Shown: positions 31,253 through 38,722 of the stretch, in pieces
Layout of the letters: the number at the start of each line of letters is the position of its first letter
How positions within the stretch are numbered: position 1 is the first letter of the stretch
IMG/VR virus record: IMGVR_UViG_3300049893_000824
Span: 1-41,050 of that record
Reading direction: 5' to 3' (one strand)
Length of the DNA: 41,050 nucleotides
Source of the DNA: a virus
Notes under the pieces: model-generated
Databases searched by the model: none
Told to the model about the DNA's origin: nothing
Seen by the model: only the letters and a program-made list of their open reading frames with translations
Program-made: the position numbers and the translations under genes

Positions 31253-31536
31253 GCGAACAGAGCGATATAGCTCGTGACGTTCGACACGGCAGCCACGCCA
31301 ACGTGACGGATCGGGATCACCTGTCCAGGCACGAGGCCGTCCACGACAAGCGTCGAGAGGTCGGGCAGCGTGAGCGTAACTGACGGCGTAGCGCCGACCG
31401 TGCAGATCATCAGACCCGACGCGATGAGCGGAAGCTGGCTCGCGTCGTAGCCATAGAGGGGCTGTGCCGCCACGTATCGTTCGGCGCCGAATGCCCAGTT
31501 CGCGTGACAAACTGCAGAAGACTTGGGGAGTGCCAT
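31249..31536 (-). CDS. Small head-region protein, unknown function
   Basis: The product has 95 residues. It is beta-rich, with ASGLMICTVGATPSVTLTLP, and ends with a pattern PGQVIPIRHVGV then SYIALFA. This resembles small virion-associated proteins of podoviruses that lie between portal and scaffold genes, but I do not know a named family. I start at the ATG at 31536 because AGAGGA lies six bases upstream; the open frame upstream is a shadow of the staple-like gene. It is co-oriented and closely spaced with head genes, so a structural role is likely. Confidence 0.65.
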   Translation of the reverse strand: MALPKSSAVCHANWAFGAERYVAAQPLYGYDASQLPLIASGLMICTVGATPSVTLTLPDLSTLVVDGLVPGQVIPIRHVGVAAVSNVTSYIALFA

Positions 31537-31547
31537 GGTAGTTCCTC

Positions 31548-31838
31548 TTACGAAAGAAGCGAGCGCACGCTCGCGCCGCCGATGTTCATGTCTGTGATCT
31601 GAAGCGTGACGCATCGCTCCTGCCCGCCGAAGGTCTCGTGGACCTTGACGCATTGCACGATGGCCTCGGCCTCGAAGCGCACGCGCTGTCCTACGCTCGG
31701 CGTCGCCATGCCGAGCTTGTCGAGCGACTCCGACTCAAGCTCGACCTGCAAGCCCTCGGGATAGACCGGCTCGTCGAGTTCGACCTCGCCGGGCATCTCT
31801 TCGGTCTCGGGCTCAGACTTCAGGTTGATCATGGGCAT
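31548..31838 (-). CDS. Capsid staple-like protein
   Basis: The product has 96 residues. An acidic N-terminal third is followed by YPEGLQVELESESLDKLGM, PSVGQRVRFEAEAIVQCVKV and LQITDMNI. This arrangement matches small proteins commonly annotated as capsid staple proteins in epsilon15-like phages, where a minor protein fastens neighbouring capsomers. It begins one base after the portal stop with GAGG upstream. The assignment rests on the pattern and on position between portal and scaffold. Confidence 0.65.
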   Translation of the reverse strand: MPMINLKSEPETEEMPGEVELDEPVYPEGLQVELESESLDKLGMATPSVGQRVRFEAEAIVQCVKVHETFGGQERCVTLQITDMNIGGASVRSLLS

Positions 31839-31839
31839 G

Positions 31840-33543
31840 TCACATCGCCTCGGGTCCGGGGGTCGTGTAGCCGGTCAGGTTGCTCATCACGTCCGACAGC
31901 GCGTTGCGATCCGATGTCGGGATACTCGCGAGGTTTGCGGCAGCCTTGCTCGCCTGCTCGGTCGCGGCGACTTGCTGCTGCGCCGCCATCGCCTGGTTTC
32001 GCGCCGTGCGGACTTGATCCACGACCTCGTTCGGGACGATCATCGACGGCGGGACGCCGAGCATCTCCGAGGTCTCGTCCACCCAGGCGTCCGCGTCGAA
32101 CTTGTCGAGGGCCTCGGGCTTGAACTGGGCAATGCTGCCAAGGCTGACCACAAAGCGATCGACCGAGTTCACGCCGATGGCTCGCTGCGCCTGCGCTAGC
32201 ACCGAGATGAACTCGGGCTTGATGTCGGCGCCAGCCAGCTCTTCCGGGATCGGCGGGAGCTTGCCCGACTGCATCATATAGTGGAACGTCAGGTCGATCA
32301 GCGGCTCAAGCAACTCGTCGTGGAGTCGCTCAAGCACCGGACCCAACTGCAGCATCTTCTCCTCGTGCCGCTCGGCGACCTCGGTCGCAGTCATGCGCCC
32401 TTGGCCGTTGTCGCTGGCAAGCATCAGGAACATGTCCGCGAAGAAGGTCGCATTGATCCGCTGACGATCGTCTTGGATGTTCATCAGCAGGTGCGACGGA
32501 TTCAGCGCGACCTCCCACGCGGGGCGGATGCCATTCGATGCGCCAGCCGAGTCCACGAACGTGATGCCGCCGGGGAGCGTCTCGACATCGCGGTTCTTCA
32601 TCGTCGAAGGCACCTGCAGCGGCGGTTTCGTCTGGTAGTCAATCACCTGCGCAAGGCGAAGGTGCTTGTGCTGCAAGCCCTTGATGTCGCCGAGCGCCTC
32701 CTGCCCGGGGCTGCCGCCATACACATCGCCGCCAGCGACTGACCAACGCGGTGCCAACACGGGGAATATCTCGAACCCGCCTTCGCGCAAGTATTGGCCC
32801 GGGTCGCTACCGACCTCGAAGTAGCACGAGCGCCATGGCATGTTCTTCGCGTCGAGCTTCGTCGAGTCGCGGTCTTCACGCGGCTCGATGGCGTGAATCA
32901 CTGTGACCCACGAGTCTAGGTTGCCCTGGTCGTAGAGGTTGCGCGTCGAGACTGTGCAGTTCTCGTAGCCGAACTCCTTCACCAGTTCGCCGACAGACTT
33001 GTCGAACTCGCGATACATGGTGCAGACGTTGCCCTTGAAGTCCTGCGCGAGCGCAAACTCGCCGACCGTCACGGGATACAGATGCAGGTCGTCCTTCTCG
33101 TCGGGCAACACGATCGCGCACGCCGTGCCGAAGGCGCCGAGTTCCTCATACATCTGATGCAGCACGCGGTAGGTGTTGCTGCGCGCGAAGATCGCGAGCA
33201 TGCGCCGCGTAACCTCGTGCAGCCACGTCGCGACATTGTGATTCTTGCCAAGCTCCGGGTCGAGCGTCGCGAGCTTGAGCCAGGGTCGCGCAGGCGACGT
33301 GGCGCCAGCCATCATGCCTGCCGCTTGCACGCGCAGGGCGCGAGTCGCCGTGCTGTCGTAGATCGCGTTATGGCGGCGCCAGCCTTTATTGCGGTCCTGG
33401 ACGAAGAAGCGCCCGTTGCGCGGCAGCAGGTAGGTGCTGATCTCTTGCCAGTGCGCCCACCATGAAGCGCGCTCTGCCTTGAGCTGACCCCAGCGTAGCT
33501 GGAGCTTGTCGCGCGGCGGAATGGCTTTGGCGAGCGCCTTCAC
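31840..33543 (-). CDS. Portal (head-to-tail connector) protein
   Basis: The product has 567 residues. It begins with a GTG two bases after the previous gene. The region WWAHWQEISTYLLPRNGRFF, then IYDSTATRALRVQAAGMMAG, SPARPWLKL and later ERHEEKMLQLGPVLERLHDE with LLEPLIDLTFHYM is typical of the podovirus head-to-tail connecting family (T7 gp8-like). Twelve copies form the ring through which DNA is pumped by the terminase. A Gln/Ala-rich C-terminal helix (NQAMAAQQQVAATEQASKAA) could form the internal barrel. Its neighbours (terminase, scaffold, capsid) agree. Confidence 0.9.
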   Translation of the reverse strand: MKALAKAIPPRDKLQLRWGQLKAERASWWAHWQEISTYLLPRNGRFFVQDRNKGWRRHNAIYDSTATRALRVQAAGMMAGATSPARPWLKLATLDPELGKNHNVATWLHEVTRRMLAIFARSNTYRVLHQMYEELGAFGTACAIVLPDEKDDLHLYPVTVGEFALAQDFKGNVCTMYREFDKSVGELVKEFGYENCTVSTRNLYDQGNLDSWVTVIHAIEPREDRDSTKLDAKNMPWRSCYFEVGSDPGQYLREGGFEIFPVLAPRWSVAGGDVYGGSPGQEALGDIKGLQHKHLRLAQVIDYQTKPPLQVPSTMKNRDVETLPGGITFVDSAGASNGIRPAWEVALNPSHLLMNIQDDRQRINATFFADMFLMLASDNGQGRMTATEVAERHEEKMLQLGPVLERLHDELLEPLIDLTFHYMMQSGKLPPIPEELAGADIKPEFISVLAQAQRAIGVNSVDRFVVSLGSIAQFKPEALDKFDADAWVDETSEMLGVPPSMIVPNEVVDQVRTARNQAMAAQQQVAATEQASKAAANLASIPTSDRNALSDVMSNLTGYTTPGPEAM

Positions 33544-33544
33544 G

Positions 33545-33877
33545 TTACTGACCTAGCAGCGTGTTGCGCCCCAGGGTGAGTTGGCCCGACGAGACACCGC
33601 CCGGGCCGGTGAGCATGGTCTGCGATGCCTTTGGCTTCGCTGCCGATGCTGCGATGGCAGCCATGTCTGGCTGCTTCTTCGCTTCCTCGGAAGCGCGCTG
33701 CGCCGAGCGGGTTCGCTCAAGCGTCGCCTGGTTGAGCGCGCGCTCCTGCTCGCGCTGCTGGGCAGTCAACGCCTTCTTCTGCGACTGTTGCGCCGAGAGA
33801 CCTTGGTAGACACCGGCGCCCGCAGCAAGGGTTCCTGCTGCAAGGGCTGCTGCGATCGCGCTAGAGAACACGGGCAT
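33545..33877 (-). CDS. Small virion-associated protein, unknown function
   Basis: The product has 110 residues. A hydrophobic N-terminus (FSSAIAAALAAGTLAAGAGV) is followed by a charged coiled coil rich in Gln, Arg and Glu, and a tail with MLTGPGGV and LGRNTLLG. This tail recurs in small proteins encoded beside portal genes of related podoviruses; their role is not established. An AAGGAG site precedes the ATG, and the start overlaps the GNAT gene by 17 bases. A virion or ejection-related role is possible because of the hydrophobic helix plus coiled coil. Confidence 0.62.
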   Translation of the reverse strand: MPVFSSAIAAALAAGTLAAGAGVYQGLSAQQSQKKALTAQQREQERALNQATLERTRSAQRASEEAKKQPDMAAIAASAAKPKASQTMLTGPGGVSSGQLTLGRNTLLGQ

Positions 33878-34322
33878 TTGTCAACTCCTTGACGTAGGTC
33901 TGTTCACGAAGAGCGAAGCCGAGGCGACTGGCCATGCCGTCCACACTCTCTTCGCCCGGAATCTGCAACGTGTGCAGCACGACTGCGTGACACCCTCGTT
34001 CGGATGCCCAGCGCTCTAGCGACTCGACGAGTCGGATGGCAGCAGGGCCGCGGCGGTATTCCGGCTGACACCACCAGGCGAGTTCGATGGCGAGCCGCAC
34101 GTCCGGCGAGAACCACGTGAACGACTCGACCGCGACGAGGGCGCCGTAGGTCACGCCATTGCGCTCGTAAACGAAGATCACCGCGGCATCGCTCGCCAGG
34201 AGTAGGCTCAAGCTGTCCTCGATTCTCTCCATCGGCACATCACGCATCGTTACGTGATCCCGGAACCGCTCGGCGAGCGGGAGGATCGCGGGCAGGTCGT
34301 CGATGGTCGCGCGGCGGATCAT
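33861..34322 (-). CDS. GNAT-family acetyltransferase-like protein
   Basis: The product has 153 residues. The N-terminus MIRRATIDDLPAILPLAERF is the standard first strand and helix of the GNAT fold. A central strand-turn-helix follows (AIELAWWCQPEYRRGPAAIR with LVESLERWASERG), where QPEYRRGPAA corresponds to the acetyl-CoA-binding loop, though its glycine pattern is reduced. A final MASRLGFALREQTYVKE is the usual last segment. The gene stands between terminase and portal, a common place for GNAT genes in podoviruses, where their target is unknown. Confidence 0.75.
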   Translation of the reverse strand: MIRRATIDDLPAILPLAERFRDHVTMRDVPMERIEDSLSLLLASDAAVIFVYERNGVTYGALVAVESFTWFSPDVRLAIELAWWCQPEYRRGPAAIRLVESLERWASERGCHAVVLHTLQIPGEESVDGMASRLGFALREQTYVKELTNARVL

Positions 34323-34367
34323 CGAGCGCCACGAGATCAGCAGGTACCCTAGTTCATGGGCACCGCG

Positions 34368-35909
34368 CTACAGATTCGCGAGCGGGTCGTAATCGCGTGT
34401 CGTGTTGCGCCTGACGAGTGCCTCGATCATCTCAAGGCGACGTGGCGTGTCGAGCAGCGCGAGAACGTAGGCAGTTCCAAAGTCGGGCGATCGACCGATC
34501 TTCGCTTCAATCTCTTCACGCGACGCTACGGCGATGGCGGTGCCGACCATCTTCCAGGTTGGCGCCGCGAGGTCCGCGAGCAGGCGCTGGTCAGGCGGCA
34601 GCGCGACACCGAGGTTCGATTGCGGATCGAGCATCTCGCGCATCTTCCACCAGAGCTGACTGCGCAGATTGCGAAACTGCAGGCGGCCGCTGCGGTCCGG
34701 CGCGGTTGCCTTCTCGGCCACGTTGATCGGCACGACCTGGAGCCCGGCCTGCTCAAGGAAGTCGGTCGGCGACGAGCCCACGCCGATCGAGTCGATATGG
34801 ATCGGCGCCTTGTTACGCTGCGCTGCGACGACGAGCCCGGCTGCGGTCGGCCCGTCAGGCGTTGCCGAGCCCGGATAGACAAGCGGCGTGTCGAACCAGT
34901 TGCCGTGGCGCCGCGCGATGATCGTGTTATCGCGCCCGCCACGAGCGATATCGACGCCGATGCTGTCCATGTCGGCAAGCACGTCAGGCTTCCGCCAGCG
35001 AGCCTGGGCAGCCTCAATCCAGGCGGTCGGGATCACCTGGAACGGATCAGCCTCGATGCCAGCCGTGAACGAGCCATAGAGCAGTTGGCTGCGCAGCGGC
35101 TCAGGCAGCGCCTGCAACTGCGCAAGGTACCCCGTATTGAGAAGGTACGGGTTGTCGGTGATGCGCCCCGGGATGAACGTCATGGACTGGGGCGTGATGC
35201 GTTCGCCATTGTGCTCGAACGTGGCGCCATCAGGTCGCTCGACTCGCTTGCCGTCAACCATCGCGAACCAGCGCAGTTCGCCGGGCGCCGCCGGGTGCGG
35301 GTGCCCCTTGTCGATCCAGGGCGCCAGCCAGTTGAGAATCCAGCGACCTTCAGCCGTGGATGGCGGATTGAATGTCATAAGCACGCGGCACCGCTGGCCT
35401 GGAGTCGTCGTGCGCAGCCAGCCCATGAGGAACGTCGCATCCTCCTCGCGCATGTTCGCCGCCTCGTCAAGGCAGAGCAGATCGCGCGGGCGCCCCTGGT
35501 ATTTCTTGACATCGCCGGGCGCAGGGAATGAGCCTAGCTCCACCTGGACATCGACGCCGTCGTGGCGCTTGAACCGCCAGATGCGCTCGCTGCCGTTGTA
35601 GGAGTCGCGCGACCCGAGCAGTTCGGCGATGCGATCGTTCACCGCGGTGAGTTCGGTGCCGTTCACGCGGAAGATCCCGACCTTGCGGTGCTCGGTGAGC
35701 GCGAGCCCGACAGCGAGGTCCGTCTTGCCAGCGCCTGCAGCGCCGCCGTAGAGCGTGATATCGGCGCGGCTCGCGGCTGCCATCGACTGCGGCCCGGGCA
35801 GCGGGCGCCATGGGCGCGTATCGGACGCGGCGAGGCGTTCGAGTTCCGCGCGTTCGGCTGCCGTGAGGTGCGCGAGCAGTTGCTCAGTCGTCGGGGTTGT
35901 TGCGGACAT
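34368..35909 (-). CDS. terL: Terminase large subunit
   Basis: The product has 513 residues. The ATPase part carries Walker A GGAAGAGKT at 55-63 and Walker B LLCLDEAA with D148/E149; MTFNPPS follows as the coupling motif. The nuclease part has IGVDIARGGRDNT with its first metal-binding Asp, HIDSIGVGSS, and GRSPDFGTAYVLAL with the last Asp. It cuts concatemers and drives DNA into the capsid through the portal. The gene overlaps the small-subunit gene by 26 bases, as is usual. Confidence 0.94.
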   Translation of the reverse strand: MSATTPTTEQLLAHLTAAERAELERLAASDTRPWRPLPGPQSMAAASRADITLYGGAAGAGKTDLAVGLALTEHRKVGIFRVNGTELTAVNDRIAELLGSRDSYNGSERIWRFKRHDGVDVQVELGSFPAPGDVKKYQGRPRDLLCLDEAANMREEDATFLMGWLRTTTPGQRCRVLMTFNPPSTAEGRWILNWLAPWIDKGHPHPAAPGELRWFAMVDGKRVERPDGATFEHNGERITPQSMTFIPGRITDNPYLLNTGYLAQLQALPEPLRSQLLYGSFTAGIEADPFQVIPTAWIEAAQARWRKPDVLADMDSIGVDIARGGRDNTIIARRHGNWFDTPLVYPGSATPDGPTAAGLVVAAQRNKAPIHIDSIGVGSSPTDFLEQAGLQVVPINVAEKATAPDRSGRLQFRNLRSQLWWKMREMLDPQSNLGVALPPDQRLLADLAAPTWKMVGTAIAVASREEIEAKIGRSPDFGTAYVLALLDTPRRLEMIEALVRRNTTRDYDPLANL

Positions 35910-36396
35910 GATCCCAGTCGCCGGTCGCGTGATCGTGCAGGTGCGGCGTGTGCTCCGCGTTGTAGCGGTCGAGGGCGGCCTTCATCAGGGCCGCGACCTT
36001 CGTGCTGCGCTCGGCGTCGCTGATCACGACGGGATGCTCCTCGTCGCCGGTCAACTGGACCCTATCGCCATACTTGCGCGAAGTCTTCGACAGGAGCTTG
36101 AGGCGCGTGTCGATGCGCAGCCTCGCCCAAGCGATCTGCCCGCTATCCATCTGGCCGGACGCGAGCGTGCGCGGTTCCTCGTCAGCGATGCCTAGGATCT
36201 CCTCGGCGACGACATCGTGCCCAACGTCCAGCGCCTCGCGATAGCGCGCGTCGAACTCGGGGTGCGCGCGGCGCCATCGCGTGATCGTGAGCAGGGAAGG
36301 GTTGCCTTCGATCAGGCACCAGCGCGATGGCTGGCCGCCGTCGGCAACCCACTTGAGTATCTCGTCCGCTGCGAGCTGGTCGAATGGCTCAGTCAT
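35884..36396 (-). CDS. terS: Terminase small subunit
   Basis: The product has 170 residues. A helix-turn-helix-like N-terminus (ADEILKWVADGGQPSRWCLI, then NPSLLTITRWRRAHPEFDAR) is followed by YREALDVGHDVVAEEILGIA and a central pair of helices (about 86-110) that fit oligomer formation. This is the pattern of small terminases that recognise the packaging site. It directly precedes and overlaps the large-subunit gene. GGAG lies nine bases before the ATG. The acidic and His-rich C-terminus (HTPHLHDH) is encoded in and beside the overlap. Confidence 0.8.
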   Translation of the reverse strand: MTEPFDQLAADEILKWVADGGQPSRWCLIEGNPSLLTITRWRRAHPEFDARYREALDVGHDVVAEEILGIADEEPRTLASGQMDSGQIAWARLRIDTRLKLLSKTSRKYGDRVQLTGDEEHPVVISDAERSTKVAALMKAALDRYNAEHTPHLHDHATGDWDHVRNNPDD

Positions 36397-36628
36397 AGTT
36401 GCGAAGCTCCACGTTTCTCCTATCGAGCCTGCATATCTTGGCGATGCACCAGTAGCTGACCATGAACTGCTGCGCCAGCACCTTCAGCGGCACGCCTTCA
36501 TCCTCACGCAGGCGTCGGATCTCGTTCACCTGTATATCGGTAAGTCGAGCGCGCGGGTGAGATTCACCGCAGCGATGGCCGGTAGGGCCACGGTGAACAC
36601 CGTCTTCGTCGATGATCGTGTTCCTCAT
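36389..36628 (-). CDS. Small HTH protein (homing-endonuclease-tail-like)
   Basis: The product has 79 residues. The C-terminal part, RARLTDIQVNEIRRLREDEG then PLKVLAQQFMVSYWCIAKIC, is a resolvase-type helix-turn-helix of the sort found at the end of HNH homing endonucleases. The upstream HRCGESHPRA resembles the short link before that helix-turn-helix. No nuclease domain precedes it, so it is either a remnant or a small DNA-binding protein. ATGA overlap and a GGAGAG site link it to the preceding gene. It stands just before the small terminase gene, where homing elements often insert. Confidence 0.6.
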   Translation of the reverse strand: MRNTIIDEDGVHRGPTGHRCGESHPRARLTDIQVNEIRRLREDEGVPLKVLAQQFMVSYWCIAKICRLDRRNVELRNYD

Positions 36629-36876
36629 GTGTCACTCTCCTTGATCACAGCCAGTAGCAAGTCGATGTTGGTTGCCAGCAAGATCAGCCCAAGCTTCTCG
36701 CGCGTGCTGAGTCCGTTGATCGCATGGGCTCCCTTGCCACTGTGGAAGATGGAATGCCCATAGCTGCAGCCTTCCAGGAACAGATTGATATGGCTGTCGC
36801 CACCAAGCAGGTCGCGAGCGAACGTGAGCAGGTTGGCCGCATTCTCGCGGCGGAAGCGCGCGGCGTCAGTCGACAT
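36625..36876 (-). CDS. Hypothetical protein, 83 aa
   Basis: I do not recognise a family. The product is mixed, with a hydrophobic C-terminal helix (REKLGLILLATNIDLLLAVI) and a Gly/His/Ser-rich middle (YGHSIFHSGKGAHA). I choose the ATG at 36876 because GGAGG lies eight bases upstream; an ATG six bases earlier is too close to that site. It overlaps the MazG-like gene by 11 bases and the next gene by four, so it is translated in a tightly packed operon. Confidence 0.6.
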   Translation of the reverse strand: MSTDAARFRRENAANLLTFARDLLGGDSHINLFLEGCSYGHSIFHSGKGAHAINGLSTREKLGLILLATNIDLLLAVIKESDT

Positions 36877-37105
36877 CGTCATCGCCTCCGACACTCTGTT
36901 GTTGCAGAAGCGCCAGTCGCGCCGACTGCAGTCGCGACCACAGCACGATGGACCAACCGGCCACGTCCTCAAGCTCCTGCTGGATCTCGTCGAGCAGCGC
37001 GTCGGGGCTGCGTGACCAGGAGCGATCGCCGTATTGGCGTTGGCCCGCATGCATACGTTCCGTGACACGCGCGAAGAACGCTGCGATCTTATCGTCGAGT
37101 TGCAT
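36866..37105 (-). CDS. Small MazG-like/NTP-pyrophosphohydrolase-like protein
   Basis: The product has 79 residues. The stretch GQRQYGDRSW, then LLDEIQQELEDVAGWSIVLW resembles small phage proteins of the MazG-like type, with an ExxxE-x-D arrangement that could bind metal. Only one helical hairpin is present, so it would need to dimerise and could be degenerate. It starts with ATG overlapping the stop of the preceding gene (TGATG). A Gln-rich and acidic tail (QQQSVGGDDDVD) closes it. Confidence 0.45.
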   Translation of the reverse strand: MQLDDKIAAFFARVTERMHAGQRQYGDRSWSRSPDALLDEIQQELEDVAGWSIVLWSRLQSARLALLQQQSVGGDDDVD

Positions 37106-37362
37106 CAGCCTAATCCTAGCGAGTCAAGCTCGGCGAGTCTCGACTCAACGTCGTTCAGAACCTCGGACAGCTTGGCTTGAGAGCGATACTGCACTTCGGC
37201 CAGCCAGCCACGGTCGTCACTGTAGTGAAGATGCGAATCGGTAATCGGGAACTCCATCAGGGCGTCTTGCAACAGCACGCGAACATGCGCGAGGCGTTTG
37301 CGATAGCCGGGCGCGAAGGTGCGGAGGTGTGGGGCGTCTGGATTGAGCGGTGGGTATTTCAT
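37105..37362 (-). CDS. Hypothetical protein, 85 aa
   Basis: I do not recognise a family. The product starts MKYPPLNPDAPHLRTFAPGY and is helical and charged later (SQAKLSEVLNDVESRLAELD). I choose the ATG at 37362, which overlaps the stop of a 32-residue membrane-protein gene as ATGA; a longer open frame to 37425 is a shadow of that gene. No strong ribosome site is visible, so translation is probably coupled. Confidence 0.55.
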   Translation of the reverse strand: MKYPPLNPDAPHLRTFAPGYRKRLAHVRVLLQDALMEFPITDSHLHYSDDRGWLAEVQYRSQAKLSEVLNDVESRLAELDSLGLG

Positions 37363-37457
37363 GCGAACACCGCCAGCGCGAAGAACGCGAAGATGATGAA
37401 GGCGGCGCCGATGGCCTCTAGGCAATCGGCGAGAGTCAGCTTAGAGTTCGGTTCCAT
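37359..37457 (-). CDS. Very small membrane protein, 32 aa
   Basis: This short gene reads MEPNSKLTLADCLEAIG, then a hydrophobic segment AAFIIFAFFALAVFA and stop. AGAGGAG lies nine bases before the ATG. The ATG overlaps the stop of the preceding gene (TAATG) and its own stop overlaps the next ATG (ATGA), so it fits exactly into the operon. Both the ribosome site and the coupling at both ends argue that it is real. A small membrane protein in an accessory cluster could modify host physiology or lysis timing; the role is unknown. Confidence 0.7.
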   Translation of the reverse strand: MEPNSKLTLADCLEAIGAAFIIFAFFALAVFA

Positions 37458-37771
37458 TACGACCAGCTCCTCTTGTTAGCGTTAGCGTGCAGGCGCTTCG
37501 CGACCCAGGCTCTAAAGTGCTCCGGGTGTTCGTTGTGGTAGGTGAGAAAGTCCTGGCGCGTCATCTCGATGATGTGCTGCGTGTAGTCCTCGGTGTTCGA
37601 GAGGTTCTCCGTAGCGATATCCCAACGGACTTCGTCAGGCAGCCACGGGCAGCCGCTCTCTTCGACGAGTTCATCGACAGCGTGCGACAGACAGTACGTC
37701 CACAGCATTACACCATAGACGCCGTCCTGGTTACAGCCGCGGTGCTCGCAACGTGGTGGTAGGTTTCTCAT
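37457..37771 (-). CDS. Hypothetical Cys/His-containing protein, 104 aa
   Basis: The product starts MRNLPPRCEHRGCNQDGVYG and continues with TYCLSH; these Cys/His residues (C8, C13, C27, H30 region) could bind zinc. The remainder is helical and acidic with a Trp/His-rich end. AAGGAG lies eight bases before the ATG. I do not recognise a family. It precedes the small membrane-protein gene with a one-base overlap. Confidence 0.6.
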   Translation of the reverse strand: MRNLPPRCEHRGCNQDGVYGVMLWTYCLSHAVDELVEESGCPWLPDEVRWDIATENLSNTEDYTQHIIEMTRQDFLTYHNEHPEHFRAWVAKRLHANANKRSWS

Positions 37772-37791
37772 GTTAGCTTTCTCCTTGTAAG

Positions 37792-38364
37792 TCAGATGGT
37801 GATCTGGTTGTCGTCGATCTCGGTCGCGAGGTTGCTCGTGGCCACACAGAGCTTGCTGTCGATGTCACGCTCGACGCTGCCGCGGATCGCCTCGATGATG
37901 TGCGCCACCTCGTCCTCGCGGTCGCACCGCATGACATGGCGTCTCGCTCCATAGCGGAACGTGATCGCCCTGGGGAAGTCAGGCCCGCCCTTGAGCGACT
38001 CCTCGATCAGCGACTGCACCAGGGGCAGCGGCACCTCGGCGAGGTCCATGGTCGCCCTCGTATTGTCATACGATGCGCCGCAGCCGCGCACGAGGCGCAG
38101 AGGTTCGTTCGTTTCGAGGTCGGCGTTTACGAGGACGACGTCGACGAAGTAGGTTCGCAGCGGCACGATACGGACGAGGCACTCGCCCGAGCGAAGCATC
38201 GAGAGCTGCGACGCTAGGTTGCTGACCCGGCGTGTCATGCTGTTCACGCGACGGTCGCGAGCCTCGATGGCGTAGTTGAGCGCCGAGAGAATGCCCTCGC
38301 CGATGTCGGACGCGGGCGCCTTTGCGATGAGGTCTCGCAGATACTTGATGTCGTGTATATCCAT
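37792..38364 (-). CDS. Hypothetical protein, 190 aa; member of local paralogue group
   Basis: The N-terminus (MDIHDIKYLRDLIAKAPASD, then LSALNYAIEARDRRV) resembles the starts of the genes at 38481-38696 and 38723-39268, suggesting a shared helical N-terminal domain. The C-terminal part differs: beta-rich with CLVRIVPLRTYFVDVVLVN and later RAITFRYGARRHVMRCDRED. I do not know its function. The likeness to the other two is weaker than theirs to each other. No strong ribosome site precedes the ATG. Confidence 0.6.
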   Translation of the reverse strand: MDIHDIKYLRDLIAKAPASDIGEGILSALNYAIEARDRRVNSMTRRVSNLASQLSMLRSGECLVRIVPLRTYFVDVVLVNADLETNEPLRLVRGCGASYDNTRATMDLAEVPLPLVQSLIEESLKGGPDFPRAITFRYGARRHVMRCDREDEVAHIIEAIRGSVERDIDSKLCVATSNLATEIDDNQITI

Positions 38365-38373
38365 GGTCTGGTC

Positions 38374-38484
38374 TCAGTAGTTGGATCGCTTCGGGCAGAC
38401 GACGTAGAGCAGTGGACCCATGGTGTAAGTCTCGATGCCTGCCGCCTGAAGGATGGCGCGTGCATCGTCGAGGCGATATGTTAG
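38374..38484 (-). other. Protein-like reading frame without a start codon
   Basis: Between two genes a frame reads LTYRLDDARAILQAAGIETY, then TMGPLLYVVCPKRSNY and stop at 38374-38376. The composition looks like real protein, not a shadow. No ATG, GTG or TTG in this frame lies near its beginning; the frame runs back into the 71-residue gene that ends at 38481. It may be a gene whose start was lost, a second part reached by ribosomal frameshift from the 71-residue gene, or the result of a sequence error. Confidence 0.35.
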
Positions 38485-38696
38485 GCAACCGAAACGCCTG
38501 CGTCGATGACGCGCGTCAGGTCGGCGACGCGGCGCTTGAGTTCCTCTTCGGGCAGGCCGTCGATGATCTTGGCTTCGAGTTCGCGAATGCGATCCTCGTA
38601 GCGGCCGATCTCGATTGAGAGCCGCATGGCGACATCGGTGAGACCGGGCGTCTGGACGATCAAGCGGAGCACTGCATAGGCTTGGGTGATCAGCAT
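38481..38696 (-). CDS. Small hypothetical protein, 71 aa; paralogue group member
   Basis: I choose the ATG at 38696 because AAGGAGA lies nine bases upstream. The product aligns with the beginning of the next upstream gene: MLITQAYAVLRLIVQTPGLT against MDINEARQVLRAINTNPALQ, and AMRLSIEIGRYEDRIRELEA against ADRLSTAICRYETRERELLA. It is helical and probably forms a coiled coil. Function unknown. Confidence 0.68.
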   Translation of the reverse strand: MLITQAYAVLRLIVQTPGLTDVAMRLSIEIGRYEDRIRELEAKIIDGLPEEELKRRVADLTRVIDAGVSVA

Positions 38697-38722
38697 GGGA
38701 CTGGTTCTCCTTGGGTTGTGAG

